A stretch of DNA of 64,000 bases, taken from positions 48,230-112,229 of the forward strand of contig JBCDIT010000013.1 of assembly GCA_038748775.1 (NCBI GenBank), read 5' to 3'. The stretch's first letter is position 1. Each line of letters opens with the position of its first letter. Under the pieces are notes generated by a model. That model saw only the letters and a program-made list of their open reading frames with translations. It was not told the DNA's origin and ran no database searches. A program made the position numbers and the translations under genes. This DNA is from DAIQNV01 sp038748775. GTDB taxonomy: Bacteria; Planctomycetota; Phycisphaerae; Phycisphaerales; UBA1924. This document shows, piece by piece, positions 57,864-64,000 of this stretch.

Positions 57864-59489
57864 CTACTCGACGAAGCTCCCGTCGTGGGTGATCTCGAAG
57901 TCGTGGATCGTCGCGATGTCGGCAACTGACTTCGATCCGAGGTTCGAGAAGCGGGAGATGAGCGCGTCGGCGTTGTCGCTTGCGAGGGCCCCGAGCCTCT
58001 TCCATTTGTTGGCCAGCAGGGCGTCGAGGTCCGCCGTGGTGTTCCTGGCGTGGCCCGAGGGGTACATGACCAGGCCGGAGTCGTGGCTGGAGCCGTCCGC
58101 GGTTTGCGCGACCATCGACGTGGGGATGCCGTCGGGGTAGCGGTCGTCGTACTCCGGCCCGCCGTGGGCAAACTCGATCTTGTCCATCAGCTTGCGGGTC
58201 AGCGGGTGCTCGATGGCCGCCTTGGAATAGTCGTGGGGGAGCAGGATCAGGTCTTCCCAGGTCGTTGCCTTCGTCTCCAGCGCCTTGCGCAGCAGCGTCG
58301 AGACGATGTAGACCATCGAGTGGTCGGCGGACTGTCGGGTCGTCGGGCTCCGTTTGGCGGGGTCACCGATGATGCCGAAGGCCGGTTCGTAGGCGGTAAT
58401 GGTGATCTTCTCGAACGCGTCGCCGCTGGCGTCCTCGAGCAACCGGGGGGCCTTGGCAAAGAGGTCGATCATGGCTTGCAGCGCGCCCGCCGACTGGTGC
58501 TCGTAGAGACCGAGTTTGAAGTGCATGCCCATGACGGCAAAGTCGTCGCCCGAGTTCTGCAGGCGGAGGTCGAAGGGGGACGCGTCGGCTTGGGCCGTAT
58601 TGGCTTCGGTGGCGTTGACCGCCTTGTAGAACTGGCCCGGCCCCTCGAAGATGCGGAAGATCGCCTCTGGGTTACGGAAGATATCGCGCGGACCCAAGAA
58701 CCCCGCCATCGACCGCTTGAGGGCGAGGATCGCCGCCTCGGTGCTGATCGCGGCGCTGGCACCCTTCGAATCGCTGAGCTGCTTGCCCGCCCGGATCGCG
58801 CGGAACGGGATGTAGTGGGCGACGACCATGCCGATGGCCGATTCGATCTGCTCTTCGGTCGCGCCCATCATCGCGCCGAACACGGCCGCACTCGCAATGG
58901 CGCCGTGGACGACGTGGTCGACCTTGTAGGTCTTGAGGCTGAAGACCTCCGCGAGCCGGCCGCGGATCTCGTCGTGGCAGACCATCGCCCGGAGGGCCAG
59001 CGAACCGTCGCCCTTGGCCCCGGCGCTGGGTGTCTCGCCCAGCATCTGAGCCGCGGCGATGCAGACGGCATAGAAGTCGTTGTGCCCAAACTCGCCGGCG
59101 GTGTTGCCGAGTTCGGGGCGGAATCCGAAGTTGGTCCCGTTCGAGTCCCATTCGCGGACCGCGGAGCAGTTGGCAACGATCGCCTTCTCCGCTTTCACGC
59201 GGGTCGACGAGCCGAAGCACGTGGCCCCGTGCGTCGAGGCTCGGCCAAGCCCCGGACCTGAGTGGCCCGCGGGAACGGCATACTCGTGCGCCTCGGCCTT
59301 GAGGATGCTCGGAGCGTTGGTTCCCAGGGCGAGGGCGGAGACGCCGCAGAGGCAAGCGTCGGTGAAGAACTGGTTGGTTTTGTTCAGGACAGCCGTGGAT
59401 GGGGCGCCATTCTGCAGGAAATCGATGGCGTAGCGGGCGATACCGAGGGCTTGATTGGTGTCGGCTGGCAGATCAACGTAGTCGGGCAT
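57864..59489 (-). CDS. prpD: 2-methylcitrate dehydratase PrpD (MmgE/PrpD family)
   Basis: A 541-residue MmgE/PrpD-family dehydratase. VDHVVHGAIASAAVFGAMMGA, YIPFRAIRAGKQLSDSKGASAAISTEAAILAL, ITITAYEPAFGIIGDPAKRSPTTRQSADHSMVYIVSTLLRKAL and PLTRKLMDKI are family-typical. It removes water from 2-methylcitrate in the methylcitrate cycle. ATG 59489 follows GAGGAG and was chosen; the longer frame to 59690 is not supported. It is about 3 kb away from prpB and prpC, with genes of both strands between. Confidence 0.9.
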   Translation of the reverse strand: MPDYVDLPADTNQALGIARYAIDFLQNGAPSTAVLNKTNQFFTDACLCGVSALALGTNAPSILKAEAHEYAVPAGHSGPGLGRASTHGATCFGSSTRVKAEKAIVANCSAVREWDSNGTNFGFRPELGNTAGEFGHNDFYAVCIAAAQMLGETPSAGAKGDGSLALRAMVCHDEIRGRLAEVFSLKTYKVDHVVHGAIASAAVFGAMMGATEEQIESAIGMVVAHYIPFRAIRAGKQLSDSKGASAAISTEAAILALKRSMAGFLGPRDIFRNPEAIFRIFEGPGQFYKAVNATEANTAQADASPFDLRLQNSGDDFAVMGMHFKLGLYEHQSAGALQAMIDLFAKAPRLLEDASGDAFEKITITAYEPAFGIIGDPAKRSPTTRQSADHSMVYIVSTLLRKALETKATTWEDLILLPHDYSKAAIEHPLTRKLMDKIEFAHGGPEYDDRYPDGIPTSMVAQTADGSSHDSGLVMYPSGHARNTTADLDALLANKWKRLGALASDNADALISRFSNLGSKSVADIATIHDFEITHDGSFVE

Positions 59490-59568
59490 CTCACGGGGCT
59501 CCTCTGTTCTCTGTTTTCGTGGTGTGCTCAGCGTAGCTGTCCTGTCGGGCCCCGGGTACACTGCGGAA

Positions 59569-59805
59569 ATGTCTTCAACTGAATCGGTCTCTGGGGATCC
59601 TGCGTCGATCGCCGGGATCGTCTTGGGAACGTTGTCGATCCTCGTGGCACTCGTCTTGAGCGGGTACGGCGCTATCTTCCTCGGGCTCATCGGCGTCGGG
59701 CTCGGCTTCGCGTCTCGGAAGAAGGGGCCTCCGATCGTGCTCAGCGGAATCGGGCTCTTTCTCGGCGTGTCGGCTCAGATGATGGCCGCGGTTGTCGGTA
59801 CGTAG
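59569..59805 (+). CDS. Small two-helix membrane protein
   Basis: A 78-residue frame, mostly hydrophobic: ASIAGIVLGTLSILVALVLSGYGAIFLGLIGVGLGFAS, a basic turn SRKKGPP, and IVLSGIGLFLGVSAQMMAAVVGT. Such glycine-rich hairpin proteins are common in planctomycetes. ATG 59569 is divergent from prpD. Function unknown. Confidence 0.5.
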   Translation: MSSTESVSGDPASIAGIVLGTLSILVALVLSGYGAIFLGLIGVGLGFASRKKGPPIVLSGIGLFLGVSAQMMAAVVGT

Positions 59806-59893
59806 TTTCATTAGAGCCGGTATCTGCTGTCGGTACGTGCCCAGACACGGTTTGTCTTTTGGTAAGAGCCGGTCGGCCGTCATCGATCTGGGG

Positions 59894-60661
59894 CTATCGC
59901 CCGATCGACCCCGCAAAGACGAAGTTCCCCAGCCCGACCACGAACGCCCACCATCCCAAGATTGCGTGCTCGAGGGTGACCGCCAGCGTCGACTGCGTTC
60001 GGTCGTACGTCCACGCGAAGATCACGCCTCCGGGCAGGGTCAGCAGCAGGGCGCCGAGGCTCCAGAACGGCGCGTGCAGCCAGCAGAACGCGATCGCGTT
60101 GACCGCGATCATGCTCCAGCGACCGGGCAGGATCGCTCGGTATCGATGGAAGAAGAACGCCCGGTGTGCGATCTCCTGCGGGTAGCAGCTCAGCCAGGGG
60201 TATGCGACCAAAATCAACGCGACGATCCACGGGAAGTTGCGAGGCAGATAAAAGAACCCGCTGTCGTCACGCCGGTCGAGCACGCCGGTGTACGTCGCCA
60301 ACGCCCACGCGGCGGCAAGCATCACCACGCCGCCGGCGGCAATCGTCATCAGGATCCGGGGCGTTTCTCGGCGTGTCGCCTCGAAGTTCCAGAGCTGCTC
60401 ATTCGGGAACGTGCGATCGAAGAGCAGGATCACCAGCAGGACGATCGAGAACACCATGAGCGCTGGGAGCAGGATGCGTGTTCTACGGATCTCTGGATCG
60501 AGGGCGGCGTCGAGGCCGATCGTTCCAAAGAACGGGTCGAAGCGCCGCTCGGGATCGACGTACGCGGCGAAGAGCGCTGGGACCAAGAAGAAGACGAGGA
60601 AGAGCTCCATCCACCTCGCGATCAGCGTGAGCCGATCGGGCGGGGTGTCGTCCGCGTTCAC
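59894..60661 (-). CDS. CPBP/CAAX-type intramembrane metalloprotease-like protein
   Basis: A 255-residue membrane protein with about seven helices. The CPBP motifs are present in modified form: PQEIAHRAFFFHRY where the first Glu of EExxxR is Gln, AFCWLHAPFWS for the FxxxH motif, and LEHAILGWWAF for the HxxxN/H motif. The family includes CAAX-like proteases and bacteriocin-immunity proteins. Its ATG overlaps the mscS stop (ATGA at 60658-60661), so the two are coupled. Confidence 0.78.
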   Translation of the reverse strand: MNADDTPPDRLTLIARWMELFLVFFLVPALFAAYVDPERRFDPFFGTIGLDAALDPEIRRTRILLPALMVFSIVLLVILLFDRTFPNEQLWNFEATRRETPRILMTIAAGGVVMLAAAWALATYTGVLDRRDDSGFFYLPRNFPWIVALILVAYPWLSCYPQEIAHRAFFFHRYRAILPGRWSMIAVNAIAFCWLHAPFWSLGALLLTLPGGVIFAWTYDRTQSTLAVTLEHAILGWWAFVVGLGNFVFAGSIGR

Positions 60662-61875
60662 GCCTCGTCACCCTGCCGACGAGGAATGGTGACCCCGGCG
60701 CCTTGGTTGTGGAACTGGACCTCTCTTGCGACCGGGAGCCACTCGGGGTGTTCGGTCCTCAGCCAGTCGATCAGCCGCTCGCGGACGTTGCACCGAAGGT
60801 CCCAGAGCGCCGATGCATCGCCGGCGCTGACCAGGGCGCGGACGTGCACCGTCCGGTCATCGGTGCCGACGACCGTGATGGAACGGGTGCGGTTGTCCCA
60901 GAGTGGGTGGCCGTTCGTGATCTCTTCGAGCTTCTCGCGGATCGCGGCGATGTCGGCGGTGTAGTCGAGATAGAGCATGACCTTGCCCATGAGGTCGGAG
61001 CTGCGCCGCGTCCAGTTCTCGAAGGGCGAGTCGATGATCTTGCTGAACGGAACGATGATTCGGCGCTTGTCCCACACGCGGATGACGACGTACGTTGTGG
61101 TGATCTCTTCGACGTTTCCGTACTCGCCCTCGATGATCACGACGTCTTCGAGGCGGATGGGTTGCGTCAGGGCGATCTGAATGCCGGCGATCACGTTCTC
61201 GAGTACCGGCTTGGCCGCGAAGCCGACCGCGATACCGGCGATGCCGGCGGACGCGAGGAAGGTTGCTCCGAACCTCTCGACAGACTCGAACGTGGTGAGC
61301 GCCGCGGCGACACCGATGATCGCGACGATGATCCGGAGCGTCCGGCTGATAACCGCGACCTGCGTGTGCATCCGTCGCGCACGGAAGTTGTCGCGCACGT
61401 CGAGCGTGTACCGGGCCAGCAGCATCCGATCGACGCCCCTGATCAGGCCGAGGATCATCGCCGTGAAGCTGAGGATGATGGCGACTGTGGCCGTTTGAGG
61501 CCAGACGCGTTCGATCCAGGGCCCGAGCAGGTCGCGGTTGGACGCGACGGCGGTGCCGAGCGAGGCGCCGAGAATGACGGCGAAGGTGAGCGACGAGAGT
61601 CCGATGCACTCGACGATTCGACGCGACTGCAGACGCCCGGTATCCCTGGAGACCCGATTGAGGATCGTGTAGATCACCACTTGGATCAGCACTGCGACAA
61701 GCGTGCCGGCTCCGATGAGCAGCAGGGGCTGGAGCCACTCGGGCAGCCCGCTGACTGCGTCACCGATCCAGTCGCCGAATTTCTCGACCGGCTCGAAGCG
61801 ACTCAGCTGGGTGGCCGTGTCGGGCTCGGGCGGCCCTGTGCTCGCGACTTCTGGATCGATCGGCGTGTCTTGCAT
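60658..61875 (-). CDS. MscS-family mechanosensitive channel
   Basis: A 405-residue protein with four to five helices and the MscS pore/beta-domain: GATFLASAGIAGIAVGFAAKPVLENVIAGIQIALTQPIRLEDVVIIEGEYGNVEEITTTYVVIRVWDKRRIIVPFSKII, the hallmark of the pore-lining helix followed by the Sm-like beta domain. It should release solutes on osmotic downshift. Upstream of and coupled to the CPBP protease gene. Confidence 0.93.
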   Translation of the reverse strand: MQDTPIDPEVASTGPPEPDTATQLSRFEPVEKFGDWIGDAVSGLPEWLQPLLLIGAGTLVAVLIQVVIYTILNRVSRDTGRLQSRRIVECIGLSSLTFAVILGASLGTAVASNRDLLGPWIERVWPQTATVAIILSFTAMILGLIRGVDRMLLARYTLDVRDNFRARRMHTQVAVISRTLRIIVAIIGVAAALTTFESVERFGATFLASAGIAGIAVGFAAKPVLENVIAGIQIALTQPIRLEDVVIIEGEYGNVEEITTTYVVIRVWDKRRIIVPFSKIIDSPFENWTRRSSDLMGKVMLYLDYTADIAAIREKLEEITNGHPLWDNRTRSITVVGTDDRTVHVRALVSAGDASALWDLRCNVRERLIDWLRTEHPEWLPVAREVQFHNQGAGVTIPRRQGDEA

Positions 61876-61992
61876 CTCCTGGATGCTACCGGGACACGCC
61901 TCAGAGACGCAGCGACGCCGGGCTGTGTTGACATACGATTCGCGGAGCCGCCGCCGCGGCGTCCTGTATCAATGCACCCCTGGAGGTCCGTG

Positions 61993-63185
<1,193 letters not shown>

Positions 63186-63189
<4 letters not shown>

Positions 63190-63710
63190 ATCGGCTTCTT
63201 TCACTCGTGCATCCGACTCGTGTCCTCGATCTCAATAGCCGGCCTGTTCATGTTCAGCTTTGGACCAAACGCGATCGGACGTATTACAAAGAAGAGTTCA
63301 TGCCGGTGCTCAAGAGCCTTGGGTACTTATCGCGCTTCCGCGCAGTGGTGGTGGTGCTACATCTGATCTCAGTGCTCTGGGCGTCGCCCGGCATGCTGTA
63401 CGTTGTAGTCGTCCCTCTTTGGGCCTACCGGGTTGCCTATGAGGCTTGGGTGTGGCCGGTGTGGGCCGGCGTGCTCTTCGCGTTCGTCGGAGTTCTGTTT
63501 AGTGTCGTGGTGGCGCTCGCTCCGTTCTATTGCACGTCGGCAAAGTGGATGCGTATGGCCTATCGCGTCAAGCGAGGGCGATGTGGCGCATGCTGCCGTG
63601 TCCTCCGGCCAGCGCTTTCGGATGACGAGCAGCACGTGGACCTTGAATGCGTCGATTGTCCAGCGACGTGGCGTGTTCCGGCTGTGATGTACGCGCAGCA
63701 TGCACTCTGA
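63186..63710 (+). CDS. Membrane protein with C-terminal zinc ribbon
   Basis: A 174-residue protein starting at GTG 63186, overlapping the thiolase stop (GTGA), so translationally coupled to it. Two to three hydrophobic helices (about 53-118: AVVVVLHLISVLWASPGMLYVVVVPLWAY, VWAGVLFAFVGVLFSVVVALAPFY) precede RCGACCRVLRPALSDDEQHVDLECVDCP, a Cys-pair zinc ribbon. Function unknown; same plan as 33977-34360 and 51646-51924. Confidence 0.6.
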
Positions 63711-64000
63711 TTCGTCACGGCGCCCGTCACAACGTCGCATGCTTAGGGCCAACGTTGGTGGGGCGCTGCGCATCCAGGGGGCCGGGTGCCGTTTTCGTAG
63801 GAGTCGCAGACTCCTAAGGCCAAGAACGGACGGCTAGCGCGAAGGCGCAGAGCCTGGCTGTCCGGGTTTAGCGCTCGAGATTCGCGCCATCCCGAGCAGG
63901 TGGACCGTGAGCGCCGTGTTCCCACTCATGGTGTGCCACGGCCGTGTCGGCCGTGCGGATCCCGAGCACGACTCGGAGTACCAACGGCGTCACATCATCG
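63711..64000. other. Non-coding end region with two perfect hairpins
   Basis: No supported gene. Two perfect palindromes stand out: TAGGAGTC-GCA-GACTCCTA at 63798-63816 and CACGGCCG-TGT-CGGCCGTG at 63937-63955. Both look like dispersed intergenic palindromes known in planctomycete genomes. Neither has a U-run, so they are not classic terminators. Confidence 0.5.

Noticed and set aside
60703..61992. 430-residue upstream extension of the thiolase frame
   Set aside because: Antisense to the MscS channel gene; the thiolase has a perfect GGAGGT before ATG 61993.

Overview
The window is GC-rich, gene-dense bacterial DNA and most likely comes from a Planctomycetota chromosome, probably class Phycisphaerae. 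The evidence is a planctomycete-style VPTPG...TRRRR sorting tail on an exported protein, several small proteins that pair membrane helices with a terminal zinc ribbon, ribosomal proteins with unusual extensions (L22, S5, L4, L17), and frequent GTG/TTG starts. No 16S rRNA is present, so the placement is inference from gene content.

Layout. 1-16.4 kb is housekeeping and envelope genes: the end of a GGDEF-like protein, an M16 peptidase behind a ThiD2-ThiE fusion, 6-phosphogluconolactonase with an RluA-type pseudouridine synthase, HemW with a DUF6314 protein, an FHA protein, a mini zinc-ribbon protein, purA-uppS-cdsA, a coiled-coil zinc-ribbon protein, ruvB, an M28 lipoprotein peptidase and an exported protein of unknown function. 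A 156-bp inverted-repeat element lies between ruvB and the M28 gene.

16.4-32.8 kb is the ribosomal superoperon: rpsJ-rplC, a break, rplDWB-rpsS-rplV-rpsC-rplP-rpmC-rpsQ-rplNXE-rpsN-rpsH-rplFR-rpsE-rplO-secY-map-rpmJ-rpsMK-rpoA-rplQ, closed by a strong intrinsic terminator. rpmD, adk, infA and rpsD are absent from their usual slots. A perfect intrinsic terminator overlaps the rplC stop codon and is followed by a 313-nt non-coding, hairpin-rich leader before rplD. Three leaders (rpsJ, rplD, rpoA) carry a small hairpin whose pentaloop is AGGAU or AGGAC closed by C-G. This looks like a shared regulatory RNA element and is the best candidate here for something undescribed.

32.9-47 kb is mixed: pheS without pheT, small membrane/zinc-ribbon proteins, an exported protein with a sorting tail beside a Cys-rich neighbour, and a tight set of an atypical SDR, a membrane-fused thioredoxin-fold redox protein, a 4-TM protein and an FeS-type photolyase, which suggests a light or oxidative-damage module. 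A two-partner secretion pair (TpsB then TpsA) and a GH43-type galactanase-like glycosidase follow.

47-64 kb holds a MarR regulator divergent from an NTF2-like gene over a palindromic operator candidate, a YdeI/DUF1905 protein, tRNA-Leu(CAA), a membrane-anchored sugar-binding-type protein, trigger factor, and a methylcitrate-cycle group on the minus strand (citrate/methylcitrate synthase, methylisocitrate lyase and, after four intervening genes or so, PrpD). A SUKH-3 immunity-like fusion protein lies among these. The end carries a CPBP-type membrane protease, an MscS channel, an acetyl-CoA acetyltransferase and a small membrane zinc-ribbon protein, then about 290 bp of palindrome-bearing non-coding DNA.
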